A DNA stretch of 64,000 nt from Microglena sp. YARC (Eukaryota; Chlorophyta; Chlorophyceae; Chlamydomonadales; Chlamydomonadaceae). Location: assembly GCA_022414725.1 (NCBI GenBank), contig CM039466.1:19686925-19750924 (forward strand), written 5' to 3'. Of this stretch, positions 27,699 to 41,933 are shown piece after piece. The notes under the pieces were generated by a model. That model was not told the origin of the DNA, ran no database searches, and worked only from the letters and a program-made list of their open reading frames with translations. Every line of letters starts with the position of its first letter. Position 1 is the first letter of the stretch. The position numbers were made by a program, and so were the translations under genes.

Positions 27699-29407
27699 GT
27701 TTATGTGTGTGTGTGTGTGTGCGTGTGTGTGTGCTGTCACAACATTGAAGTCCACTAGGTACTCATCCATGCGATGGATGATAGCCTCGGGCTTTAGGAT
27801 CTCGGTGTAGGGGCGGGTACCTGGGTTTGGGATGTGTTGCCTTTTTTGTTGCCCTGCTTTTTTCTGCTGTTGTTTTTCAATGTTTGCTTGTTGGCTGCCC
27901 TCCTCGACCATGTAGCTACCCCTGAACATGCATATCCCTCCCTCCCTCCTACTCTCCTTCTCTGCCCTCTCTTCCTCTCTTCCCTCCTCCCTCCATCTCC
28001 CCCCCCCCCCCCCCCCCCCCCCCCCCATCTCCCTCCTCCCCCCCCCCGCTTCCCTCCATGCCTCCCCCCCCCACACACACACACACCATCCTCCCTCCCT
28101 CCCCCCTCTTCCCTCCATGTCTCCCCCCCCCCCCCCCACACACCACACCATCCTCCCTCCCTCCCCCCTCTTCCCTCCATGTCTCCCCCCCTCACTCCAT
28201 GTCTCCCTTCCTCCCCCCTCCCTCCCTCCTAATTGCCTCCCTCCCTCAGTCCCTCCCTCCCACATACCTGATTCGTCCACCTCCATGGTATAGTCTCCAA
28301 AGAAGCAGCGCCTCAGGTCATTGGTGGTCAACGGACTGCCACCCTCGACCAAGACAGCTACCCCTAGACTTTAACATCCCACCCTCCTACCCTCCTTCTC
28401 TTACTCCTTCTCTCCCTTCATCTCTCCCTCCCTCCCTCAGTCCCTCCCTTCTACATACCTGATTCGTCCACCTCCATAGTATAGTCTCCAAAGAAGCAGC
28501 GCCTCAGGTCATTGGTGGTCAATGGGCTGCCACCCTCGACCAAGACAGCTACCCCTAGACTTTAACATCCCGCCCTCCTAATCTCCTCCTCTTACTCCTT
28601 CTCTCCCTTCATCTCTCCCTCCCTCCCTCAGTCCCTCCCTTCTACATACCTGATTCGTCCACCTCCATGGTATAGTCTCCAAAGAAGCAGCGCCTCAGGT
28701 CATTGGTGGTCAACGGGCTGCCACCCTCGACCAAGACAGCTACCCCTAGACTTTAACATCCCGCCCTCCTAATCTCCTTCTCTCCCTCTTTCTCTCCCTT
28801 CATCTCTCCCTCCCTCCCTCAGTCCCTCCCTTCTACATACCTGATTCGTCCACCTCCATTGTATAGTCGCCAAAGAAGCAGCACCTCAGGTCGTTCGTGG
28901 TCAGTTCGCTGCCACCCTCAACCAGGTGGCTGAACAGTTGATCCGTTGACAGTTTGAAGTGCTGCGGGACAACCTTCTTGAGAACGTCGAGGAACCATTC
29001 CTGGTCCTTGTCATCGACAAGCCTGTTTGTGTGTGTGTGTGTGTGCGTTGGGGGGATGGGGGGGGGCTAGTAAGCACTTGTATGTGTGTGTATCTGTGTG
29101 TATGTGTGTGTGAGTAGATGTGTGCGTTGGCAGCCTTGTCATCGACCAGCCTGGGGGGGGGGGGGGGGGGGGGCTGGTAAGCACTTATATGTGTGTGTAT
29201 GTGTGTGTGTATGTATGTGTATGTATGTGTGTGTATGTGTGTGTGCGTGTGTGATTATGTGTGTGCGCTGGCAGCCTTGTCATCGACCAGCCTGGGGGGG
29301 AGGAGGGGGGGGTAAGCTGGTACGCACTGAGAGGTGTGTGAAGCTGTATGTCAGTACTATGTGTCTGCGTTGGCCTTGTCATCCTGGTCCTTGTCATCGA
29401 CTAGCCT

Positions 29408-29440
<33 letters not shown>

Positions 29441-32259
29441 TTGTGAGCACTTAGTAGAAGACACGCAGTACCTCCTGTGTCCACAGCTTCATGTGCTTGT
29501 TAGCAATGCTGGATGATGGTGACAGTGGTGGTGGTAGTTGTGGTAGTGGCAGTGGTGTTGCTGGTGGTGGTAGTGGTGGTTGTATTGGTGGTGGTGGTGA
29601 TGGTGGTGGTTATGATGGTGGTTATGGGTCCTCATACCTATCGTAGAAGACATGCAGTACCTCGTGTGCCCACAACTTCATGTGCTGGTTAGCAATGCTG
29701 GATACTGCTGATGGTGATGGTGGTGGTGGTGGTGGCAGTGGTGGTAGTGGTGATGGCGATGGTAGTGGTGATGGCGATGGTAGTGGTGATGGTGTGGTGT
29801 GCAGTGGTGGTAGTGGTGATGGCGATGGTAGTGGTGATGTGGTGGTGGTGGTGGCAGTGGTGGTAGTGGTGAAGGCGATGGTAGTGGTGATGGTGGTGGT
29901 GGCAGTGGTGGTAGTGGTGATGGCGATGGTAGTGGTGATGGTGGTGGTGGTGGTGGCAGTGGTGGTACTGGTGATGGCGATGGTAGTGGTGATGGTGGTG
30001 GTGGCAGTGGTGGTAGTGGTGATGGCGATGGTAGTGGTGATGGTGGTGGTGGCAGTGGTAGTAGTGGTGATGGCGATGGTAGTGGTGATGGTGGTGGTGG
30101 TGGTGGCAGTGGTGGTAGTGGTGATGGCGATGGTAGTGGTGATGGTGGTGGTGGTAGTAGTGATGGTGGTGGTGCTCTTACCCATCATAGAAGACCCGCA
30201 GTACCTTGTGCGCCCACAGCTTCATGTGCTGGTTAGCAATGCTGAGAGATGGTGATGATGGGGGTGGCGGTGGTGGTGACCATGGTGATGGCGGTAGTGG
30301 TGATGGTGGTGGTGGTGGTGGTGATGGTGGTGGTGATGGTGGTAGCAGTAGTGGTGATGGTGGTGGTTGTGAAGGGTTCCTGCTCGTACCTATCGTACAA
30401 GACATGCAGTACCTCGTGCGCCCACAGCTTCATGTGCTGGTTAGCAATGCTGGATGCTGCTGATGGTGATGGTGGTGGTAGCGGCAGTGGTGGTAGTGGT
30501 GATGGCGATGGTAGTGGTGATGGTGGTGGTGGTAGTAGTGATGGTGGTGGTGCTCTTACCCATCATAGAAGACCCGCAGTACCTTGTGCGCCCACAGCTT
30601 CATGTGCTGTTTAGCAATGCTGAGTGATGGTTATGATGGGGGTGGCAGTGGTGGTGATGATGGTGATGGCGGTGGTGGTGATGGTGGTGGTGGTGGTGGT
30701 GATGGTGGTGGTGATGGTGGTAGCAGTAGTGGTGATGGTGGTGGTTGTAAAGGGTTCCTGCTCGTACCTATCGTACAAGACATGCAGTACCTTGTGTGCC
30801 CACAGCTCCATGTGCTGGTTAGCAATGCTGGATGCTGCTGATGGTGATGGTGGTGGTGGCGGCAGTGGTGGTAGTGGTGATGGCGATGGTAGTGGTGATG
30901 GTGGTGGTGGTAGTAGTGATGGTGGTGGTGCTCTTACCCATCATAGAAGACCCGCAGTACCTTGTGCGCCCACAGCTTCATGTGCTGGTTAGCAATGCTG
31001 AGAGATGGTGATGATGGGGGTGGCGGTGGTGGTGATCATGGTGATGGCGGTAGTGGTGATGGTGGTGATGGTGGTGGTGATGATGGTGGTAGCAGTAGTG
31101 GTGATGGTGGTGGTTGTGAAGGGTTCCTGCTCGTACCTATCGTAGAAGACACGTAGTACCTCGTGCGCCCACAGCTTCATGTGCTGGTTAGAAATGCTGG
31201 ATGCGGGTGATACGGAATCTGCGAGGGCTTTGGGATCTTGCATCTGAATGCCCTGGATAACTCTGGAGAAGTCACGCAGGTTGAAGATGTAGTGCGACTT
31301 GCTGGGAGTGGGCAGGAGCTGCGCGATGGGTAGGGGATAGTTGTTTTGGTGGTGGTAATGGAGTGGGCAGGAGCTGTGCGATGGGTAAGGGGAAACGTTT
31401 TTAGTGTGAAGCCTTTTTGGTGGTGGTGATGGAGTGGGCAGGAGCTGTGGATGGGTAGGGGAGAGCTATTTTAGTGGGTTATTGTTTTGGTGGTGGTGAT
31501 GTAGTGTGACTTGCTGGGAGTGGGCAGGAGCTGCGCGATGGGTAATGGGGATAGGGAAACTTTTTTTAAGTGGGAACAGGTGGGAAGCTTTTGAGTGGAA
31601 GTTTTTTATGGTTTTGGTGGAGGTTTTGGTGGTGGTGGTTTTGGTGGTGGTGGTGGTGGTGGTGGAGTGGGGGTGGAATGGTGGTGGTAGTGGAGTGGGC
31701 AAGGGATGCAAGATGGGTAGGGGAAAAGATGCTTCAGCTGAATGCCCCTGATGACTCTGGTGAAGACACGCAGGTTGAAGATGAAGTGCGACTTGCTAGG
31801 AGTGGGCAGGAGCTGCGCGATGGGTAATGGGGATAGGGAAAGTTCTTTTTTAGAGGGAACTGGTGGGAAGCTTTTGAGTGGAAGTTTTTTATGGTTTTGG
31901 TGGAGGTTTTGGTGGTGGTGGTGGTGGTTTTGGTGGTGGTGGTGGTGGTGGTGGTGGTGGAGTGGGGGTGGAATGGTGGTGGTAGTGGAGTGGGCAAGGG
32001 ATGCAAGATGGGTAGGGGAAAAGATGCTTCAGCTGAATGCCCCTGATGACTCTGGTGAAGACACGCAGGTTGAAGATTCAGTGCGACTTGCTGGGAGTGG
32101 ACAGGAGCTGTGCGATGGCGATGTTGTAGATTGCCATGGTCGCCCTGATGACCCCCTTTCTAAGCGGGGGTGTGGGTTCCGTGTGTGTGGGGGGTGGAGG
32201 ATGGGGGTGGGGGCCCGTGTGTGTGTGTAGGTGGTGGTGGTGGTGCGGTGGTAGTGTGT

Positions 32260-32290
<31 letters not shown>

Positions 32291-32603
32291 GGAGGCGAGG
32301 CCCCTACCTGTGCGATGGCGATGTTGTAGATTGCCATGGTCGCCCCGATGACTCCCTCACTAAGAGATGATATAGCAGAGAGGAAGGAGCGAGTGGCAAG
32401 GTTTAGGTGGTTCAGGAAAATAATTGCTGACCAACTAAGTGCTGACCAGCTTGTCCCTATCTGTGCAATGGCGATGTAGTAGATTGCCATGGTCACCCCT
32501 CTAAGCGGGTGTGTGGGGTCCGTGTGTGCGTGGGGTGGGGGATGGGGGGTGGGGGGCCGTGTGTGTGTGTGTAGGTGGTGGTGGTGGTGGTGGTGGTGGT
32601 AGT

Positions 32604-32634
<31 letters not shown>

Positions 32635-35531
32635 GGGGGGGGGGAGGCAAGGCCCTACCTGTGCGATAGTGATGTTGTAAATGGCCATGGTCGCCCCGAT
32701 GACCCCCTCTCTTTGGCTTGATATAGCCGAGGGGGGTTAGGTTTAGGTGGTTATGGTTTAGGTGTTTCAGGTAGTTTAGGGAAATAATTGTTGACCAGCT
32801 AAGTGCTGACCAGCTTCTCCCTACCTGTGCAATGGCGATGTTATAAATGGCCATGGTCGCCCCGATGACCCCCTGTCTGAGAGATGATGTAGCAGAGGGA
32901 AAGGAGCGAGTGGTAAGGAACCAGTCCTGGATGGTGCTGAAGATGTGGGTTCCGTGTACGTGTGTGTGTGGGGTGGGTGTGTGGGTGGGGGGGGGGCAAG
33001 GCCGTACCTGTGCAATGGCGATGTTGTAGATGGCCATGGTCGCCCCGATGACCCCCTCTCTGAGAGATGATATAGCAGAGGGAAAGGAGCGGGTGGTAAG
33101 GAACCAGTCCTGGATGGTGCTGAAGATGTGGGTGAGGGAGGAGGTGCTGGGTTCCGTGATGGCCACGGTGTGGAAATGGCGGCTGTACCGCCCAGTGATG
33201 AAGGTACGGCCTCCGCCGGGGGGGCCCATGGCAGCGATGAACTGTACATCTTGCATGAGACGGAAGGTGTTGTCCCGGCTGTACCAGCCTGAGTGGTCCA
33301 TGAACTGGCGTAAGAGCTCGATGGGGGGCTGCGCCCCGTACACTTCCTTGAGAGGCATGTTCAGGTCGTCCACGTAGATGACAGCCTGGATTTCAATGAG
33401 TAAGACCAAGGGTGGGTGGGGCGGTGGGGTGCATTGGTGTTTGGCCCCAGTGCAAGCAAACGGGCTGGCCCCCTCAACATCACGCCTCGTAATAAGGCGC
33501 ACTTTATATTTATTTGAACATCCATGCATTGGTGTTTGGCCCCAGTGCAAGCAAACGGGCTGGCCCCCTCAACATCACGCCTAGTAATAAGGCGTAATTT
33601 TTTTTAAAAACATTTACTTGGCCATAGACTTTACCATACAGCTTTTATACGACCCCCAAGACAAAAGGATCGATGGCTTCAGGGATTGAATTTACTTTTT
33701 TTTTACATTTTTATACCGATAATTTCACGAAAACGGGGTCAAAACTTGCGATCGCCATATACAGCAGGGGAAAATAGCCCTGGATTGGTCTCGATACCTA
33801 TTGTACACCCGATGGATCCAGGTACCTTCGGATTGTTTTTAGTTGTGAAAAGAATTTACTTACCTGCACACCCACTGACCCACACCCACTGACTCACACA
33901 TAAAAGCACCCATTGACACACCCACTGACCCACACCCACTGACTCACACATAAAAACACCCACTGACACACCCACTGACCCACACCCACTGACTCACACA
34001 TAAAAGCACCCACTGACACACCCACTGACCCACACCCACTGACTCACACATAAAAACACCCACTGACACACCCACTGACCCACACCCACTGACTCACACA
34101 TAAAAGCACCCACTGACACACCCACTGACCCACACCCACTGACTCACACATAAAAACACCCACTGACACACCCACTGACCCACACCCACTGACTCACACA
34201 TAAAAGCACCCACTGACACACCCACTGACCCACACCCACTGACTCACACATAAAAGCACCCACTGACCCACCCACTGACCCACACCCACTGACTCACACA
34301 TAAAAGCACCCACTGACACACCCACTGACCCACACCCACTGACTCACACATAAAAACACCCACTGACACACCCACTGACCCACAAACAAAAACACACTCT
34401 GACTCACACATAAAAACACACACTAACCCAACCACTGAACCACACAAAAAAACTGACCCACCCACTGACCCGTACACAACAAACGCACCCTCTGATACAC
34501 AAAAACACACCCACTGACCCTCACATAAAACACACACAAACTAACACACACACTGACCCAAAGGCAAAAACACACACACTGACACACACACACTAACCTG
34601 CTTGCCCGTGGGGGGTCCGTATACGCCCTTTCGCCTCTTGTCCAGCTTTGCGTCAATTAGCTGCTGGGTCATGTTGGCGCTAGTTTGGGCCGAGAAGCCG
34701 ATGAAGTTGGGCGGGCTGTAGAACTCAGGATCGAGCTTCATGAGCGACCGTTGGGTGTACGCAGTCTTGCCTGAGCCAGTGGGGCCCACAAATAGAAGGG
34801 GATACCTGGGAGGTAGTAGGGATTGGTTGGGGTGAGGTGGTTGAGATGGGTTGGGTGTACGCAGTCTTGCCTGAGCCAGTGGGGCCCATAAATAGAAGGG
34901 GATACCTGGGTGGTGGTAGGGTTTGGTTGGGGTGAGGTGGTTGAGATGGGTTGGGTGTACGCAGTCTTGCCTGAGCCAGTGGGGCCCACAAATAGAAGGG
35001 GATACCTGGGTGGTGGTAGGGTTTGGTTGGGGTGAGGTGGTTGAGATGGGTTGGGTGTACGCAGTCTTGCCTGAGCCAGTGAGGCCCACAAATAGAAGAG
35101 GATACCTGGTTTTGGGTGATGTGGGTTGGGTTGGGTTGGGTTGGGTTGGGTTGGGTTGGGGTGAGGTGGGTTGGGGTGAGGTGGATGGGATGGGTTGGGT
35201 GTAGGTCGTCTTGCCTGAGCCAGTGGGGCCCACAAAAATAAGGGGATACCTAAGGTTAGGCGGGTTTGGGTATAGGTGAGGTGGGTTGGGATTGGTTGGG
35301 TGTATGCCGTCTTGCCTGAGCCAGTGGGGCCAACGAATATAAGGGGATACCTGCGGGTGGTTGGGTTGGGTTGGGTGTTTGCCGTCTTGCCTGAGCCAGT
35401 GGGGCCAACGAATATATGGTTTGGATATAGGTGGGTGGGCCTTCTCTAACAGATTCAGCCACCCCTTATAGATAGGCTAGCATGACTGCGTCAGCGGGTG
35501 GTCATGATGATGGTGGTAGTGGGGGGGGGAT

Positions 35532-35573
<42 letters not shown>

Positions 35574-38483
35574 GGGGGGGGGGGGGTATGCAACAAGGAT
35601 CGGGCGTATAGGCTAGAGGGACTTGTCCAACATCAATCTTGCTTGTGCATGGGGGTGGGCATAGGCGGGGGTGGGGCGGGTATGTGGGGTGGGGGTGGGA
35701 AGGGTCTGTGTGTGTGATATAATGACATAAGGGCAGGACGCTGTTGCTCCTACCTGTTACCCACAGCCTTCTCCAACAGATAGGTCAGCATGACCGAGTA
35801 TGCAGTGGGCACAATGATGGTGGGGGTGGGGGTGGGGGTGGGGGGATAGGCGTGGGGTGGGCGGGGGGAGGTGTGGGGGGGAAGAGTCTGTGTGTGTGAC
35901 ATAATGTGCTTCTCGTACCTGTTGCCCACAGCCTTCTCTAACAGATAGGTCAGCATGACCGAGTCTGCGGTGGGCACGATGATCTGCTTGAACTTAGCAT
36001 CCTCAGCTATGGCGGCCTGCGCAGGGTCGATCTTGTCCGTCCACAGCATCCACCGCATGGTGTCAATGTCAAACACATAGTCATGCATGGCGCCCCCCTC
36101 TGCAGGGTGGGTGGTGGGGTTGGTGGATGTGTGTATGTTCGTGTGTGGGGCTTGTGTGTGGGTAGATGTGTGGGTAGGCGGTATGTATGTGTGAGGTTAA
36201 GAGGGTGGGTGGGGTGGGTGGGTGGTGGGTGGGTATGTATATGTGGGTGTGTATGTGCGGGGTCGGTCTTGTCTGTCCACAACATCCACCTCATGGAGTC
36301 AATGTCAAACTCGTAGTCATGCATGGCTCCCCCTGCAGGGTGGGTTGGTGTGTGGGTGGGTGCTTGGGTAGGTAGGTGGGTGGGTGGGTAGGTGGGTGTG
36401 TGGGTGTGTATGTATGTGCGGGAATCAACCTTGACTATCCAAAGCATCCACCGCATGGTGTCAATGTCAAACACATAATCATGCATGGCACCCCCTGCAG
36501 GGTGGGTTAGTGGGTGGGTGGGTGCTTGGGTAGGTGGGTCGGTAGGTGTGAGGTAGAAGTGGGTAGGTGCGTGTGTGGGGGTGGTTAGCGTGGGTGGGTG
36601 GGTGTATGTAGGTGGATAGGTGGTGGATAGGTGGTGGGTGGGTGTGCATGTATGTGTGGGTAACAGGTTGCACCCCCTGCAGGATGTGTGTGAGTGTGTA
36701 CGTGGGTGGGTGGGTGGGTGGTAGATGTGTGTGTGTATGTATGTGTGGGCTGGCCCTCCTTATATATTTAAATTAAAATACAGCAATTTGCTCACCCTCT
36801 GCAGAGGGGGAGGCGGTGGGGTAGTGGGTGACGACGGCACAGGTGAAGTGTGCGACTTCGGCACGGCCCGCCTCATATATAATTTATAAATAAAACAATT
36901 GCTTAATACATATATACACATAACATACAACAATTTGCTCACCCTCTGCAGGGGGGCAGGCGGTGGGGGTGGTGACGGAGGAATGGCCTTCCTTATATAT
37001 ATAATATATAAATACAAATAAATCAATTTGCTCACCCTCTGCAGTAGGGCAGGCGGTGTGGGACATGTCCATGATGGTTACGGTCTTGGGAGTGTTGTAG
37101 TCGTGCCCTGACTTTGACTCCAAGGCGGAGAGAGACCCGCTGATATATATATATATATATATCGGCACAGATGAAGCGGGAGACATAATATAAAACAAAA
37201 CAACTAACAGATTTGCTCACCCTCTGCAAGGGGGTAGGCCGTGCGGCCGGTGACGACGGCACAGATGAAGTGTGCGTCATCGGTAATCACGGCCCCTCCT
37301 TATATAAAAATATGAATACAAATACGAATAAAACAATTGCTGAATACATATAAATAAATACAAATACAACAATTTGCTCGCCTTCTGCAGGGGGGCAGGC
37401 AGAGGTGGGGGCGGTGACAACGGCCGACAGACTGAAGTGTGATCGACATCGCACGGCCCTCCTTATATATAATATATAAATACAAATACAACAAATTGCT
37501 CGCCCTCTGCAGGGGGGCAGGCGGTGGTGGCCATGTCTATGATGGTGAGGGTCTTAGGGGTGTAGTAGTGGTGGCCCGACTTGGAAGGCGGAGGGAGAGC
37601 CGCTGACAACAGCACATATGAAGCAGGCGACTCACTAAAAATAAATAAAAATAAAACATGTTTTGCTCACCCTCTGCAGGGGGCAGGCCGTGGGGTTGTC
37701 GGTGACGGTGGAATGGCCTTCCTTATATTTAATATATAATATATCTATATATATAAAGAAATCATGGTCGTGCGTGGTCGTAGGTGGTGTCATCGCATAA
37801 CCGGCATAACCGACTTCTGCCCAGCCATTTCCCGCCCAACGAATTTAGTTGCATGCGCAAACGTTGTTGATGCTCTTCGTTTCCCGTTTGCCTTTCAGCT
37901 ATGGTAAAAGCCCACAGCTGAAGTGGAGGAGGCAGATATGGAGTGTGTGTGCTGGTGGGTGCTTGTAGGAGGGAGGGAGGGATGAGAGTGGGAGAGGGTG
38001 GGGCTGGTGGGATGGCTGGGGTAGGGAAGGATAGAGTCAGAAATATGTTCAGGAAGAGTTAGTGAGTATGTTTGTGGGTGGGGGTACATGGTTGGGTGGG
38101 GGGTGAGATAACTGGGGGGGGGAGGGGGGGAGGACAGTGGTGTTTTGTGTTGTGGTGCACAAGGGAACCATCGCAAATCCGTCAATGTTTTTAAGTTGCA
38201 TGCACTGCAGAGAAAAACCGTTTTGCAACCCAGCCCAAAACAGGCTGTGCGCAACGGGAGGGAAGGGGGAGGGGGCGGATAATGGTTGGTGGTGGTGTGT
38301 GTGAATGGGGGGGGCTTCAAGTGTAAAACCATTATGTAACCAGCTCCCAATAGGTGTGGCCAAAGGCTAAACCGGGCACCGTACTACGATTGGTGTGTGT
38401 GTGGGGGGGGGTGGGGGGGGGGGGTCTTCGTGAGAGAGTAGGGTGTGGCCACCGGCCACAAGGGCTACCGTACAACTAGTATA

Positions 38484-38518
<35 letters not shown>

Positions 38519-41500
38519 ATATTATATAATAATATATATATATATTATATATACAAATACAACAATTTGCTCACCCTCTGCAGGGGGCAGGCCGTGTGGG
38601 GACATGTCCATTGATGGTGACGTCTTGGGGGTTGTGTAGTGGTGACCCGACTTCGACTCGAAAGCGGAGAGAGAGCCGCTGACAACAGCGCGGATGAAGC
38701 GCGCAACGTCGACACGGCCCTCGTCTGGTGCGGCACGTACAGCCGGCGGAGTAGAATGAGCGACATGGTGACATGGCGTCAACCAGCTGCAGTACCTTCA
38801 TGGGGTCGGTGCTGTACGTGCGGAAGATCTCGGGAGTGCCTGCAGCATGGGGTGGTGTATGTTAGGAGCAGTCATGATAGGGGTGTGTCCTGGGATGAGG
38901 TTGTAGTGGAGGTTTGGGTGGTAGTGGGGGTTGTGCATGTATTGATGCTGTAGGTGCGGAAAAATCTCGGAGTGCTTGCAGCATGGGGTGGCGTATGTTA
39001 GGGAGGACAGTCTTGATAGGGGGTGTGTGGTATTGGTGGTAGTGGGGTGCGTTGTGGTGGTGTGGGGGTTGTGGGTGGTTAGTGGGGGTTTTGCATGTAT
39101 GTGATGCTATAGGTGCGTAAAATCTCGGAGTGCCTTCCAGCATGGGGTGGCGTATGTTAGGGAAGCAGTCATGATAGGGGCGTGTGTGGGATGAGGTGTA
39201 GTGGAGGTTGTGGTTCGGTAGTTAGGGGGGTTGTATGCATGTATGTGATTGCTGTAGGTGTGGAAAATCTCGGGAGTGCTTGCAGCATGGGAATCCCCGT
39301 GGCGTATGGTTAGGGATAGAGATTTTGATAGGGGGTGTGTGGTATGAGGTGGTAGTGGGGGTTGTGGTGGTATGGGGTTGTGGGTGGTAGTGGGGTTTTT
39401 GCATGTATGTGATGCTATAGGTGCGTAAAATCTCGGGAGTGCCTGCAGTATGGGATGGCGTATGTTAGGGACCAGTTGATGATTCTGAAATAGCGCCCAT
39501 CCTTGTTACCCCCCTGTAGTACAAACTCAGGGCCCCCGCCAACCAGCTGAAGCACCTTCATGGGGTTGATGCTGAAGGTATGTTAGATCTCGAGAATGCC
39601 TGCAGCATGGGGTGGCATATGTTAGGGACTAGTTGATGATTACGAAATAGTGTCCATCCTTTTTGTCACCCCCTGTAGTACAAACTCAGGGGCCCCCGCA
39701 CCCAGCCGAATGCACCTTCATGGGGTTGATGCTGAAGGTGTGTTAGATTCGGAAAGTGCCTGCAGCATGGGAATGGCGTATGTTAGGGACCAGTTGATGA
39801 TTCTGAGAATAGCGCCCGATCCTTTGTACCCCCTGTAAGTACAAACTCAGGCCCCCGCCAAACCAGCTGAAGCAACTTCATGGGCGTTGATGCTGAAGGT
39901 TGTTAGATCTCGAGAAGCCTGCAGCATGGGGTGCATATGTTAAGGGGGACTAGTTTGATGATTACGAAATAGTGTCCATCCTTGTCACCCCCCTGTAGTA
40001 CATCAGGGCCCGCCACCCAGCCGAAGCACCTTCATGGGGTTGATGCTGAAGGGCTGTGTTAGATCTCGGGAGTTGCCTGCAGCATGGGGTGGCGTATGTT
40101 AACTAGTTGATGATGATCGAACGATAGTGTCCATCCTTGTCACCCCCCTGTAGTACAACTCAGGGCCCCGCCACCCGAGCTGAAGCACCCTTCATGGGGT
40201 TTGATTGCCTGAAGTGTGTTGATCTTGAGAATGCCAACGCGATGCAGCAGTGGGGTGGTGATGTATAGGGGACCTGTCCATTGATTACGAAATAGTGTCC
40301 ATCCTTGTCACTCCCTGTAGTTCGATTACTACGGCAACGATCCTTTAAAGCTGTGACGACGCTCACATAGGTGATTACCTCAAGGCTCTTTCGGTCGTCA
40401 GTCAACTCCCGGCTATGATCACCAACGGTGCCAAGACAAACACCAAGCTGAAGGCAACTTGGGGCCCCCGTCCACTAGCTGCCCCAGCACCTTCATAGGG
40501 TCAATGCTGTAGTGCAGAAGACCCCACCACACTCCACCCCTCAACCTCTCTCCAGCCCCACCAGCCCCCCCTCCCCCATTCACAACACTAGCTGCAGCAC
40601 CTTCATGGGTCAATGCTGAAGGTGCGGAAGACACACACCACACTCACCGCTCAAAACTCTCTCCAGCCCTACCAGCCCCCCCCTCCCCATTCACAAAGCT
40701 ATATTAGCTTACAAAGAAGGCTGTGTCAGGGCAGAGAACAGCCACATACAGGCAGTGGCCAGGTTGCTATCCCACCCCCCCCCACCACACCACCCCCACA
40801 CCCCACATCCCTCACCACCCCTCAACCTCTCACCTGCCCCACCACCACAGCCCCCCCCTCCCCCATCCACAACTCTATATAATCTCACCAAAGCAGGGCT
40901 GTGTCAAGGCAAGAGAACAGCCGCATACATGCAGTGGTGACGGGTGCTATCCCCCCCTCCACCCCCTCCACACACACCCCACCCCTCAACCTCTCCAGCC
41001 CCCCACCCCCACCCCACCACCGCATTCACAGCACAATATCAGCTCACCAAAGCAGGGCTGCGTCAAGGCAGAAAACAACCGCATACAGGCAGTGCCAGAC
41101 TGATATACCCCCCCCCCCCCCCCACCCACACTACCCACCCACCCCCCACACCCACCCAACCAACCGCACCCATTCACACACTAGTTAGCTCACCAAAGCA
41201 GGCACGCTGCGTCAGGCAAGAAACAACCGCATACGTACAGGAGTTGCCAGGTTGCTTCAGATGTAGCACTGCATTCCTTGATCTCCCGCCTAACGAATTG
41301 CAGCACTGGGACCAAGCCAGACTCGAACAAGAACTGAATCCGCTTCTTCACAGGGCGCCTTTGCTGGGGTTGGTGGTGGTGCTGTTGTGTGGTGTGGGGG
41401 GGGGGTGAGGTTGGGTTGGGTTGAGGTTGAAATGCTCGAGGGAAAGGGACCAGGCCACGACTCGAACAGGAACTTAATCCTCTTCTTCACCGGAGTGCCT

Positions 41501-41892
41501 GGAGATAAATGTAGGGAAAGTTACATTTTAATTATATGGCAGTGCACGAGAGGGGGTAGGGCATTGTTTAACTGAATACTCTTCTTCCACTGGTTGCCTG
41601 GCGGTTGGTGTTGGGGGTGATGGGGGTGGTGGCAGGGTTGGTTTGGGTTGGGGAGCAGTGTGGTGTGTCTGGGGGGGCAGGTTTGGGTTGGTTTTGGGAT
41701 TGGGTTGGGGTTGGGGTTGAGGGTTGGAAAGTTAAATTCTAATTATATGGGTAATATGGCGTGTGCATTGTTTGACCTGTGCATCCTCTTTTTTAACGGG
41801 CGCGTACTGGGAAGAGGTTGGAGCGAGGGCCAAAGGGAGTGAGGGGTGGATGGTTGGGTAGGTGTGGTGTTGTGGGTAGTGTGTGTGTCAAT

Positions 41893-41933
<41 letters not shown>

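Noticed and set aside
29622..30188. Thr/Ile-rich frame ending in [16 protein letters not shown] as an extra exon
   Set aside because: Only the last 16-20 codons are dynein-like and no acceptor or upstream exon half accompanies them; it is a donor echo.
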